In this document: in pieces, positions 32,729-41,190 of the stretch | How the letters are laid out: every line of letters starts with the position of its first letter | Numbering within the stretch: the stretch's first letter is position 1 | NCBI RefSeq assembly: GCF_009391885.1 | Contig: NZ_VZII01000036.1 | Span: forward strand, 1-45,964 | Direction: 5' to 3' | DNA: 45,964 nucleotides | From: Pseudomonas sp. MN1F | Lineage (GTDB): Bacteria; Pseudomonadota; Gammaproteobacteria; Pseudomonadales; Pseudomonadaceae | Translations under genes and position numbers: made by a program | Notes under the pieces: model-generated | Told to the model about the DNA's origin: nothing | Seen by the model: only the letters and a program-made list of their open reading frames with translations | Database searches by the model: none

Positions 32729-34153
32729 ATGTCCTCCGCTGCATCGTTCCGCGTCGAAAAAGATCTGCTTGGTACCCTTGAAGTCCCTGCCGATGCCTAC
32801 TACGGCATCCAGACCCTGCGCGCTGCCAACAACTTCCATCTCTCCGGTGTTCCGCTGTCGCACTACCCGAAGCTGGTCGTGGCCTTGGCCATGGTCAAGC
32901 AGGCTGCTGCCGACGCCAACCGTGAGCTGGGTCACCTGAGCGATGCCAAGCACGCTGCCATCAGTGCAGCCTGCGCCCGCCTGATCAAAGGCGATTACCA
33001 CGACCAGTTCGTGGTGGACATGATCCAGGGTGGTGCCGGTACTTCCACCAACATGAACGCGAACGAAGTCATCGCCAACGTGGCGCTGGAGGCCATGGGC
33101 CACCAGAAGGGTGAGTACCAGTACCTGCACCCGAACAACGACGTGAACATGGCGCAGTCGACCAACGACGCCTACCCGACCGCTATCCGCCTGGGCCTGC
33201 TGCTGGGCCACGACGCCCTGCTGGCCAGCCTCGACAGCCTGATCCAGGCCTTCGCTGCCAAAGGCAAGGAATTCGACCACGTACTGAAGATGGGCCGTAC
33301 CCAGCTGCAGGACGCCGTGCCGATGACCCTGGGCCAGGAATTCCGCGCCTTCGCCACCACCATGACCGAAGACCTGCAGCGCCTGCGCTCGCTGGCTCCG
33401 GAACTGCTGACCGAAATCAACCTGGGCGGTACCGCCATCGGTACCGGCATCAACGCCGACCCGGGCTACCAGGCCCTGGCCGTTCAGCGCCTGGCGACCA
33501 TCAGCGGCCAGCCGCTGGTACCGGCTGCCGACCTGATCGAAGCCACTTCCGACATGGGCGCCTTCGTGCTGTTCTCCGGCATGCTCAAGCGTACCGCGGT
33601 CAAGCTGTCGAAGATCTGCAACGACCTGCGCCTGCTGTCCAGCGGCCCACGCACTGGCATCAACGAGATCAACCTGCCAGCGCGTCAGCCAGGCAGCTCG
33701 ATCATGCCAGGCAAGGTCAACCCGGTTATCCCGGAAGCCGTCAACCAAGTGGCCTTCGCCATCATGGGCAACGACCTGGCCCTGACCGTCGCCGCCGAAG
33801 GTGGCCAGCTGCAGTTGAACGTGATGGAGCCGCTGATCGCCTACAAGATCTTCGACTCGATCCGCCTGCTCCAGCGCGCCATGGACATGCTGCGCGAGCA
33901 CTGCATTGTCGGTATCACCGCCAACGAACAGCGCTGCCGTGAACTGGTCGAGCACTCGATCGGCCTGGTCACCGCCCTGAACCCGTACATCGGCTACGAA
34001 AACGCCACCCGTATCGCCCGCGTTGCCCTGGAAACCGGCCGCGGCGTACTGGAACTGGTGCGTGAAGAGAAGCTGCTGGACGACGCGATGCTCGACGACA
34101 TCCTGCGTCCGGAAAACATGATCGCTCCACGTCTGGTTCCGCTGAAGGCGTAA
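32729..34153 (+). CDS. aspA: Aspartate ammonia-lyase AspA
   Basis: Aspartase converts L-aspartate to fumarate and ammonia. The 474-residue protein is of the fumarase/aspartase superfamily with the signature PGSSIMPGKVNPV (about residues 323-335), whose serine loop is catalytic. It also has GGAGTSTNMNANEV (about 96-109) and YLHPNNDVNMAQSTND (about 130-145). The start ATG 32729 gives MSSAASFRVEKD; an in-frame ATG 12 bases earlier has no better ribosome site. aspA and fumC share this family, but NMNANEVIAN and overall similarity to Pseudomonas aspartase support aspA. A strong terminator follows. Confidence 0.93.
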   Translation: MSSAASFRVEKDLLGTLEVPADAYYGIQTLRAANNFHLSGVPLSHYPKLVVALAMVKQAAADANRELGHLSDAKHAAISAACARLIKGDYHDQFVVDMIQGGAGTSTNMNANEVIANVALEAMGHQKGEYQYLHPNNDVNMAQSTNDAYPTAIRLGLLLGHDALLASLDSLIQAFAAKGKEFDHVLKMGRTQLQDAVPMTLGQEFRAFATTMTEDLQRLRSLAPELLTEINLGGTAIGTGINADPGYQALAVQRLATISGQPLVPAADLIEATSDMGAFVLFSGMLKRTAVKLSKICNDLRLLSSGPRTGINEINLPARQPGSSIMPGKVNPVIPEAVNQVAFAIMGNDLALTVAAEGGQLQLNVMEPLIAYKIFDSIRLLQRAMDMLREHCIVGITANEQRCRELVEHSIGLVTALNPYIGYENATRIARVALETGRGVLELVREEKLLDDAMLDDILRPENMIAPRLVPLKA

Positions 34154-34211
34154 CTCAGGCCGCTGCAAACAGTCTCACCAGGTCGAGGGACTAGACACCT
34201 CTCAACCTTTC

Positions 34212-34246
34212 AAAGGCCCGAGCGCACGCTTCGGGCCTTTTTTTTT
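34212..34246 (+). terminator. Rho-independent terminator after aspA
   Basis: Stem AAAGGCCCGA / TCGGGCCTTT with an intervening GCGCACGCT loop is followed by nine T residues. It ends aspA transcription. Confidence 0.93.
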
Positions 34247-34336
34247 CGCCTCATGAATGCCGCGCCAGTCATGCCGTGCCGGTATAGGCACACAACTTGC
34301 TCCATAATGCCTCCCAGGCCCACGGGATGACCGAGC

Positions 34337-35329
34337 ATGCTGCACAGCCACCTGACCACCCTCAACGCGGTTTCGCTGATCCTCAACCTGTTCCAGGAAG
34401 AAGGCTGCGAGGCGACGACGTTGCTCGCCGGCAGCGGCATAGGCCCGGCCGACCTGGGCCATAGCGATGCACGCATCACCACCCAGCAAGAGTTGCAGGT
34501 ATGCGCCAATGCCGTGGCCCGGCGCGAGGAGATCGGCCTGGAACTGGGCCGGCGCATGCATGTGTCGTGCTACGGCATGCTCGGTTACGCCCTGCTCTCC
34601 AGTGCCACTTTGGGTGACGCTCTGCGCCTGGCGCTGCACTATCCGGCACTGCTGGGAACAGTCTTCAAGCTGCGCCTGGTCGACGATGGCCAGCGCGTCT
34701 GGTTCAGCGCCAGCGAATACCATGACAGCCCTGCCCTCGCCGCCTTCAATGCCGAGTTCTGCCTGGTGTCGCTGAAAGTGATCTGCGATGACCTGCTCGG
34801 CCGCACGCTGCCGCTGCTCGGCGCCCGCTTCGAGCACACCCGGCCCGGCTACCACAACCTGTACACCGGCGCCTTCCAGTGCCCACTGGCTTTCGACGCC
34901 GAGGACAACGCCTTTGCCTTCGAACGGCGCTGGCTGGACATGCCATTGCCGCTGGCCGACCCGATCACCCACAAGGCCATGAGCGAGCGCTGCCGGCGGC
35001 TGAACCTGGAGTTCACCGGGCGCCAGGCCTGGCTTGGGCGGATCCGCCAGCTCTTGCTGCAACAACTGGATGCGGCACCGGGCCTGGAGGGGCTGGCGCG
35101 GCAGATGAACTGTTCCTCGCGCACCTTGCGCCGGCATCTGCAGGCACTGGGCTGCAGTTATCAACAACTGCTCGATGAACTGCGCTTCGATCGCGCCAAG
35201 CAGTTGCTGGCCGATGAGCAGATGCCGATCTACCAGATTGCCGAGACCCTGGGGTTCAGCGAGACCGCGAGTTTCCGCCATGCATTCCAGCGTTGGAGCG
35301 GTGTCGCACCCAGCCACTTCCGCGGCTGA
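34337..35329 (+). CDS. AraC-family regulator (arabinose-binding-like N-terminus)
   Basis: A 330-residue AraC-type regulator. The long N-terminal part (about 15-215) resembles the ligand-binding domain of OruR/ArgR-type AraC proteins. The C-terminal HTH pair (about 240-330) has the hallmark LARQMNCSSRTLRRHLQALG and IAETLGFSETASFRHAFQRWSG. It is 116 bases upstream of the acetylpolyamine deacetylase gene on the same strand, so it is a natural candidate regulator of that operon. Its ligand is unknown. Confidence 0.88.
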   Translation: MLHSHLTTLNAVSLILNLFQEEGCEATTLLAGSGIGPADLGHSDARITTQQELQVCANAVARREEIGLELGRRMHVSCYGMLGYALLSSATLGDALRLALHYPALLGTVFKLRLVDDGQRVWFSASEYHDSPALAAFNAEFCLVSLKVICDDLLGRTLPLLGARFEHTRPGYHNLYTGAFQCPLAFDAEDNAFAFERRWLDMPLPLADPITHKAMSERCRRLNLEFTGRQAWLGRIRQLLLQQLDAAPGLEGLARQMNCSSRTLRRHLQALGCSYQQLLDELRFDRAKQLLADEQMPIYQIAETLGFSETASFRHAFQRWSGVAPSHFRG

Positions 35330-35445
35330 CTTGCAGTGGCCAATGAGCTTGGCCACATCGATCCCCTTTTGGCCGTTTGCGTCGTTCTCCGCCACCGGGT
35401 CTCCCGTTAAAAATGGGCCCACGCCAGTAACCCGGAGAACAACAA

Positions 35446-36486
<1,041 letters not shown>

Positions 36487-36488
36487 TC

Positions 36489-37592
36489 ATGGTCCGACTC
36501 AAGCGTCTGCTCGCCCCGTTCATCGCTGCCACCCTGTTCACCGGTGCCCTGCACGCTCAAGCCGAGCAGCGCACCCTGCGTGTGTTTAACTGGTTCGATT
36601 ACATCACCCCGCAGACCTTGAGCGACTTCCAGAAGGACAGTGGCACCAAGCTGATCTACGACATCTTCGACACCAATGAAGCGCTCGAGGCCAAGCTGCT
36701 CACCGGCAACTCCGGCTACGACGTGGTCGTACCGTCCAACGTGTTCCTCGCCAAGCAGATCGAAGCCGGGGTATTCCAGCCGCTGGACCGCAGCAAGCTG
36801 CCCAACTGGCAACACCTGGACCCGGCGCTGATGAAGCTGATCGAAGCCAACGACCCGGGCAACAAGTTCGCCGTGCCGTACATGTATGGCACCATCCTGA
36901 TCGGCTTCAACCCGGACAAGGTCAAGGCCGTGCTCGGTGACCAGGCCCCGGTCGACAGCTGGGACCTGATCTTCAAGGAAGAGAACATCGCCAAGCTGAA
37001 ACAGTGTGGCGTCGCGCTGCTCGACTCGCCGTCGGAGATCTTGCCGCTGGCCCTGCAGTACCTGGGCTTGCCACCCAACAGTGACAAGCCGGACGACTAC
37101 AAGAAGGCCGAAGCGCTGTTGCTGAAGATCCGCCCGTCTATCACCTACTTCCATTCCTCGAAGTACATGGCCGACATCGCCAACGGTGATATCTGCGTGG
37201 CGGTGGGCTACAGCGGCAGCTTCTCGCAAGCCGCCAACCGCGCGAAGGAAGCGAAGAATGGTGTGGTGGTGGACATGCGCCTGCCCAAGGAAGGTGCACC
37301 GATCTGGTTCGACATGCTGGCAATCCCGAAGAATGCGGCGAACCCGGAGGATGCCCACGCGTTCATCAACTACCTGCTGCGGCCTGAGGTGATCGCGCCG
37401 ATCAGTGATTTTGTCGGCTATCCGAACCCGAACAAGGATGCCACCGACAAGGTCAGCCCGGCGATTCGCAACAACCCGAACCTGTACCCGACGGCCGAGG
37501 CAATGGCCAAGCTGTACACCCTGAAACCGTTGACGCGTGAGGCCGAACGGGCGCGGACTCGGGCCTGGACGCGGATCAAATCCGGAACCTGA
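36489..37592 (+). CDS. Putrescine/polyamine-binding periplasmic protein (PotF-like)
   Basis: A 367-residue solute-binding protein with a signal peptide (about 1-25). PotF/PotD features are clear: LRVFNWFDYITPQTLSDFQ at the start of the mature part, DIFDTNEALEAKLLTGNSGYDVVVPS and FAVPYMYGTILIGFNPDKV. It follows the deacetylase gene by two bases. No permease or ATPase gene lies here, so it must use a Pot system encoded elsewhere. A bidirectional-looking hairpin follows. Confidence 0.92.
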   Translation: MVRLKRLLAPFIAATLFTGALHAQAEQRTLRVFNWFDYITPQTLSDFQKDSGTKLIYDIFDTNEALEAKLLTGNSGYDVVVPSNVFLAKQIEAGVFQPLDRSKLPNWQHLDPALMKLIEANDPGNKFAVPYMYGTILIGFNPDKVKAVLGDQAPVDSWDLIFKEENIAKLKQCGVALLDSPSEILPLALQYLGLPPNSDKPDDYKKAEALLLKIRPSITYFHSSKYMADIANGDICVAVGYSGSFSQAANRAKEAKNGVVVDMRLPKEGAPIWFDMLAIPKNAANPEDAHAFINYLLRPEVIAPISDFVGYPNPNKDATDKVSPAIRNNPNLYPTAEAMAKLYTLKPLTREAERARTRAWTRIKSGT

Positions 37593-37601
37593 TGTAGAGC
37601 A

Positions 37602-37620
37602 GGGGCTGCTTTGCAGCCCC
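37602..37620. terminator. Hairpin between the polyamine operon and the MocR gene
   Basis: Stem GGGGCTGC / GCAGCCCC with a TTT loop lies between convergent stop codons. It is well placed to separate the two transcripts; neither side has a long U-run. Confidence 0.65.
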
Positions 37621-37622
37621 AT

Positions 37623-39152
37623 TCACTTTCTCCAGGCTTTGCGCAAACGCATCAAGGATTCGGCAATCTCCCCTTCAGGCACCGCCGCAAACCCCAGCAC
37701 CAGCCCTGCCCGCTTATCCACAGGCACCTCGCTCTCTTCCAGCCAGTAACTGCTCAACGGGTTCACCTCCACACCCACCGCCTCAGCCGTTGCCACCAAC
37801 GCCTGCTCCCGCGCAACGTTATCCACATCCACCTTCACATGCAGCCCGGCCGCCACCTCAGGCATCGCACCAAGCCCGGGCACATCCACCGGCCATCCGG
37901 CCTTGAGCACATTGCGCCGGCTCAGCGCCGCCTTGCGCATGCGTCGGATGTGCCGCTGGAAATGCCCTTGAGCCATGAATTCGGCCATCACGCACTGGGT
38001 GCCCACCTCGGAATGCCGCACCGCCAGTGCCCGGCCCTGGCTGAACGCCTGCACCAGCCGTGGCGGCAGCACCAGATAGCCCAGGCGCAACGCCGGGAAG
38101 GCGATCTTGCCGAAAGTGCCGACATACAACACCCGCCCCTGGCGGTCGAGCGTTGCCAGCGGGGTCAAGGGCGCGCCGCTGTAGCGGTACTCGCCGTCGT
38201 AGTCATCCTCGATGATCCAGCCATCGTTGCGCTCGGCCCAGGCCAGCAAGGCCAGGCGCCGGGGCAGGCTCATGGTCACGCCGGTCGGGTACTGGTGCGC
38301 CGGGGTGACATAAGCTAGCCGACAACCCGCCAGCTGCTCCAGGCGCTGGCAATCCAGGCCATCCTCGTCCACCGGCACACCGGTCACCTTGGCGCCGGCC
38401 ACGGCGAAGGTATGCCCGGCGGCTCGATATCCCGGGTTTTCCACAGCCACGCCGTCGCCCGGTTGCAACAGCAACTGTGCACAAAGGCTGATGGCCTGTT
38501 GCGCACCACTGGTGATCACAATTTGTTCAGCCGCACAGGAGAGGCCGCGCGAACGGCGCAAGTAGGCGGCTATCAGCTCGCGAAGTATCGGTTCACCTGC
38601 GGGGTCGCCATAACCCAGCTTCGCAGGGGACGGATTACGCCAGAAACCCGCCTGCAGCTTGGCCCACACGTCAAACGGGAACAAATCGAACGCCGGAATT
38701 CCGACGCGAAATGCCCTGGGCGCGCCGCTTTTTGGCGGTGGAAGGTGGTTATTTTTCAGCCGCTCCAACGGCTCACTGGAAAGCTGGTTGCTGGATAAAT
38801 CTTCAGTATCACTGAGGCAAAATGTGGATAAGTCTGTTGGTAACCCTAGGGATAACCCTGTGGATAGTTGTGTGGATAGTTTTGGCAGGCGATTTACATA
38901 AGTGCCATCCCCTACCCGGCTTTCGATGTAGCCCTCGGCATACAACTGGTCATAGGCACGTACCACGCTGTTGCGTGACAGCGCCAGCACCCTCGCCAGG
39001 TCACGCGTGGCCGGCAACCGGGTACCGCTGCTCAGGCGGCCATCCAGCACCCGTGCACGCAAGGCCTGGTAAAGCTGATGGCTGAGCCCGCGACGGCGAT
39101 CGAGAACGATACCGGCAGGATCGAAAGGCAATACGAGGGGACGTTCACTCAT
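37623..39152 (-). CDS. MocR-type regulator (GntR HTH plus aminotransferase domain)
   Basis: A 509-residue MocR/GdxR-type protein. The GntR winged helix (about 15-88) includes LARVLALSRNSVVRAYDQLYAEGYI. A long linker (about 89-140) contains the tetrapeptide repeat KLST-QLST-GLSL-GLPT-DLST. The rest (about 145-509) is a fold-type I aminotransferase domain with Asp-Asp of IIEDDYDGEYRY and the PLP Lys near residue 347 in GTFGKIAFPALRLGY. Such regulators sense amines, amino acids or aldehydes through PLP. It is divergent from the PaiB-like gene, which it probably controls. The linker DNA is an unusual DnaA-box-like repeat. Perfect DnaA boxes also occur at 37714 and 37819. Confidence 0.92.
   Translation of the reverse strand: MSERPLVLPFDPAGIVLDRRRGLSHQLYQALRARVLDGRLSSGTRLPATRDLARVLALSRNSVVRAYDQLYAEGYIESRVGDGTYVNRLPKLSTQLSTGLSLGLPTDLSTFCLSDTEDLSSNQLSSEPLERLKNNHLPPPKSGAPRAFRVGIPAFDLFPFDVWAKLQAGFWRNPSPAKLGYGDPAGEPILRELIAAYLRRSRGLSCAAEQIVITSGAQQAISLCAQLLLQPGDGVAVENPGYRAAGHTFAVAGAKVTGVPVDEDGLDCQRLEQLAGCRLAYVTPAHQYPTGVTMSLPRRLALLAWAERNDGWIIEDDYDGEYRYSGAPLTPLATLDRQGRVLYVGTFGKIAFPALRLGYLVLPPRLVQAFSQGRALAVRHSEVGTQCVMAEFMAQGHFQRHIRRMRKAALSRRNVLKAGWPVDVPGLGAMPEVAAGLHVKVDVDNVAREQALVATAEAVGVEVNPLSSYWLEESEVPVDKRAGLVLGFAAVPEGEIAESLMRLRKAWRK
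38823..38882. repeat. Five-unit 12-bp tandem repeat resembling DnaA boxes
   Basis: Five tandem 12-mers: the first is TGTGGATAAGTC, the fourth TGTGGATAGTTG, the fifth TGTGGATAGTTT, with two degenerate units between them (38835-38858). On the minus strand the units carry TTATCCACA or CTATCCACA, one exact and two one-mismatch matches to the DnaA box. They encode the LST-type linker repeat of the MocR gene using rare TTA/CTA Leu codons. Confidence 0.85.
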
Positions 39153-39172
39153 GGCATTGGACCTATCAAAAC

Positions 39173-39186
39173 AGCCATTAATGGCT
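39173..39186. promoter_or_regulatory. Perfect 14-bp palindrome between the MocR and PaiB-like genes
   Basis: AGCCATTAATGGCT lies 20 bases upstream of the MocR start and 55 bases upstream of the PaiB-like start. It is the best candidate operator for the MocR protein, repressing itself and controlling the divergent gene. Confidence 0.55.
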
Positions 39187-39241
39187 CTTACGCAGAACCA
39201 ATAGCCTGCCTAGGATGGAGCCATTCGACAAGGACCCGCGC

Positions 39242-39871
39242 ATGTACAACAGCAAACCCCATCAGGAACATGACCTTGAGCGCTTGCACCAGCACATGCG
39301 CGACACCCGCCTGGCGGTGTTGGTCAGCCACGGCGAACAGGGCCTGCTGGCCACGCACCTGCCAGTGTTGCTCGACACCGACGAGGGCGGCTTCGGCACC
39401 GTCTACGCCCACCTGGCGCGAGCTAACCGCCAGTGGCAGGACCTGGAGCAAGGCGCCGAAGCACTACTGGTGTTCCCAGGTGCCGACGCCTACGTAAGCC
39501 CCAGCTATTACCCGAGCAAGGCCGAAAACCCCAAGGTGGTGCCGACCTGGAACTACCTTGCCGTGCATGCTTACGGCACTGCCGAAGTGATCCACGAAGC
39601 CGCGCCGCTGCTGCAGATTGTCAGCCGCCTGACCGACCGTCACGAACAGGGCCGCAGCGCACCCTGGAAAGTCGCCGACGCCCCCACCGACTACCTCGAT
39701 GGCATGCTCCGCGCCATCGTCGGCATTCGCCTGCCGATTGCCCGCCTGCAAGGCGCGCGCAAGCTCAGCCAGAACCGCTCGGCCGAGGATATCGCCGGCG
39801 TGCGCGAAGGCCTGGGTGCCAGCCCGGATTACCAGGACAATCAACTTGCGGCGCACATGCGCCAACTCTGA
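39242..39871 (+). CDS. PaiB-like FMN-binding protein
   Basis: A 209-residue member of the PaiB/FMN-binding split-barrel family, annotated as negative regulator in Bacillus where paiAB encodes a spermidine acetyltransferase and its partner. Features include RLAVLVSHGEQGLLATHLPVLLD near the N-terminus, YVSPSYYPSKAENPKVVPTWNY and VHAYGTAEVI. ATG 39242 has AAGGA upstream. It leads a three-gene unit with two GNAT acetyltransferases, and is divergent from the MocR gene. Its DNA-binding role is not proven in Gram-negatives. Confidence 0.88.
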   Translation: MYNSKPHQEHDLERLHQHMRDTRLAVLVSHGEQGLLATHLPVLLDTDEGGFGTVYAHLARANRQWQDLEQGAEALLVFPGADAYVSPSYYPSKAENPKVVPTWNYLAVHAYGTAEVIHEAAPLLQIVSRLTDRHEQGRSAPWKVADAPTDYLDGMLRAIVGIRLPIARLQGARKLSQNRSAEDIAGVREGLGASPDYQDNQLAAHMRQL

Positions 39872-39882
39872 AGGAAAAGCCC

Positions 39883-40329
39883 ATGCCCAGCGTTACCCTG
39901 CGCCCTGTCGGCGCTCAAGACCACGCCGCCTGGCTCGCCCTGTGGCAAGCCTACCTGCGCTTCTACCAGACCGAACTGACCGAAGCGGTAAGCCTCAGCA
40001 CCTGGCAACGGCTGCTCGACCCGAACGAACCGACCCATTCGACCCTGGCCTGGGTCGATGGCAAGGCCGTGGGCATGGTCAACTTCATCTACCATCGTTC
40101 CAACTGGAGCATCGAGAACGCCTGCTACCTGCAGGACCTCTACGTCGACAGCAGCCAGCGCGGCCTGGGCATCGGCCGCCAGCTGATCGAGCACGTGTAC
40201 GCCACGGCCAAGGCCGCTGGCTGCATCAAGGTGCACTGGCTGACCCATGAAACCAATGCCACCGCCATCAGCCTGTACGAACAGGTTGCCGAGCGCCCGG
40301 GCTTCATCCAATTCCGCAAAGGGTTGTAG
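39883..40329 (+). CDS. GNAT-family N-acetyltransferase
   Basis: A 148-residue acetyl-CoA-dependent acetyltransferase. The CoA-binding motif A is LQDLYVDSSQRGLGIGRQLIEHV (QRGLGIG being the pyrophosphate loop), and NATAISLYEQV is motif B. The start is 11 bases after the PaiB-like stop with AAGGA before the ATG, so the two are co-transcribed. Pairing with a PaiB-like protein resembles Bacillus paiAB, which suggests a polyamine substrate, but this is inference. Other small amines or amino acids are possible. Confidence 0.88.
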   Translation: MPSVTLRPVGAQDHAAWLALWQAYLRFYQTELTEAVSLSTWQRLLDPNEPTHSTLAWVDGKAVGMVNFIYHRSNWSIENACYLQDLYVDSSQRGLGIGRQLIEHVYATAKAAGCIKVHWLTHETNATAISLYEQVAERPGFIQFRKGL

Positions 40330-40334
40330 GCCAC

Positions 40335-41006
40335 ATGACTGACGCACTGAACTGGAAACCCGCCGCAGCGCCCAAGGCCGAGCCCATCGACGGCCGCTTC
40401 ATCCGCCTGGAGAAACTCGACCCGGCGCGTCACGGCGACGACCTCTGGGCCGCCCTGCAAGGGCCCGATTCCGACCCACAGCTGTGGGCCTACCTGCCCT
40501 ACGGCCCGTTCACCGAGCGTGCTGCCTTCGACCGCTGGCTGCAAGGTAACGCCGCCGGCCACGACCCGCTGTATTACACCGTGATCGACCGGGCCAGCGG
40601 CCAGGCCCAGGGCGTGCTCAGCCTGATGTCGATCGTGCCCGACCATGGCCGTATCGAGATCGGCCACGTCGCCTTCGGCGCCCCCATGCAGCGCACGCCC
40701 AAGAGCACCGAGGCCGTCTACTTGCTGGGCAAATTGAGCTTCGAGCTGGGCAACCGGAGGCTGGAGTGGAAGTGCAACAACGCCAACGCCCGCTCCAAGC
40801 GTGCAGCGGAGCGGTTCGGCTTCGTTTTCGAAGGGGTGTTCCGCAAGCACCTGGTGGTGAAGGACCACAACCGCGATACGGCGTGGTACTCGATTACCGA
40901 TGATGAGTGGCCGCAGGTGGCAGCGGGGTTTGAGCGGTGGTTGAGTGAGGCGAACCAACAGCCGGAGGGCCAGGTAGAGACTCTGGAGGCCTGCCGCAAA
41001 AGCTGA
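40335..41006 (+). CDS. GNAT-family N-acetyltransferase (RimJ/RimL-like)
   Basis: A 223-residue protein of the RimJ/RimL-like acetyltransferase group. It has the beta-strand IEIGHVAFG, QRTPKSTEAVYLLGKLSFELG and the CoA/acceptor motif NNANARSKRAAERFGFVFEGVFRKHL. Start is five bases after the previous stop. It ends just before a REP pair. Substrate unknown; paired with the previous acetyltransferase it may act on another amine or on proteins. Confidence 0.85.
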   Translation: MTDALNWKPAAAPKAEPIDGRFIRLEKLDPARHGDDLWAALQGPDSDPQLWAYLPYGPFTERAAFDRWLQGNAAGHDPLYYTVIDRASGQAQGVLSLMSIVPDHGRIEIGHVAFGAPMQRTPKSTEAVYLLGKLSFELGNRRLEWKCNNANARSKRAAERFGFVFEGVFRKHLVVKDHNRDTAWYSITDDEWPQVAAGFERWLSEANQQPEGQVETLEACRKS

Positions 41007-41023
41007 GAGATTTATCGAGGCAG

Positions 41024-41121
41024 CCGGCCTCTTCGCGGGCAAGCCCGCTCCCACAGGTACTGCGCTGCTCTCAAGCTGTGCGCGGTACCAGTGGGAGCGG
41101 GCTTGCCCGCGAAAGGGCCGG
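41024..41121. repeat. REP element pair (inverted)
   Basis: Two REP units face each other: CCGGCCTCTTCGCGGGCAAG starts at 41024 and the mirrored copy ends with GCGAAAGGGCCGG at 41121, centre about 41073. They are of the same family as those at 11730 and 28140. The pair separates the acetyltransferase operon from the convergent pyruvate carboxylase operon. Confidence 0.9.
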
Positions 41122-41133
41122 TAAATCCAGCAC

Positions 41134-41158
41134 AAAAAAAGGGGAGCACCCGCTCCCC
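41134..41158 (-). terminator. Rho-independent terminator after pycB
   Basis: Minus-strand stem GGGGAGC / GCTCCCC with a 4-base loop, followed by seven T (41140-41134). It is 32 bases past the pycB stop codon. Confidence 0.92.
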
Positions 41159-41190
41159 AGAGGTAAACCGCTTGTAGATGAAGGCTTATC

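Noticed and set aside
34258..34336. Second gene between the aspA terminator and the AraC gene
   Set aside because: Only about 80 bases, no start codon with ribosome site and no coding bias; probably the AraC promoter.
37623..38882. Replication origin at the DnaA-box cluster
   Set aside because: No AT-rich unwinding region, no dnaA, dnaN, rpmH or parAB nearby, and the boxes lie within a gene. A titration or binding role is possible, an origin is not supported.
41024..41121. Possible attachment site beside the REP pair
   Set aside because: No integrase, tRNA gene or flanking direct repeat is present in the region.
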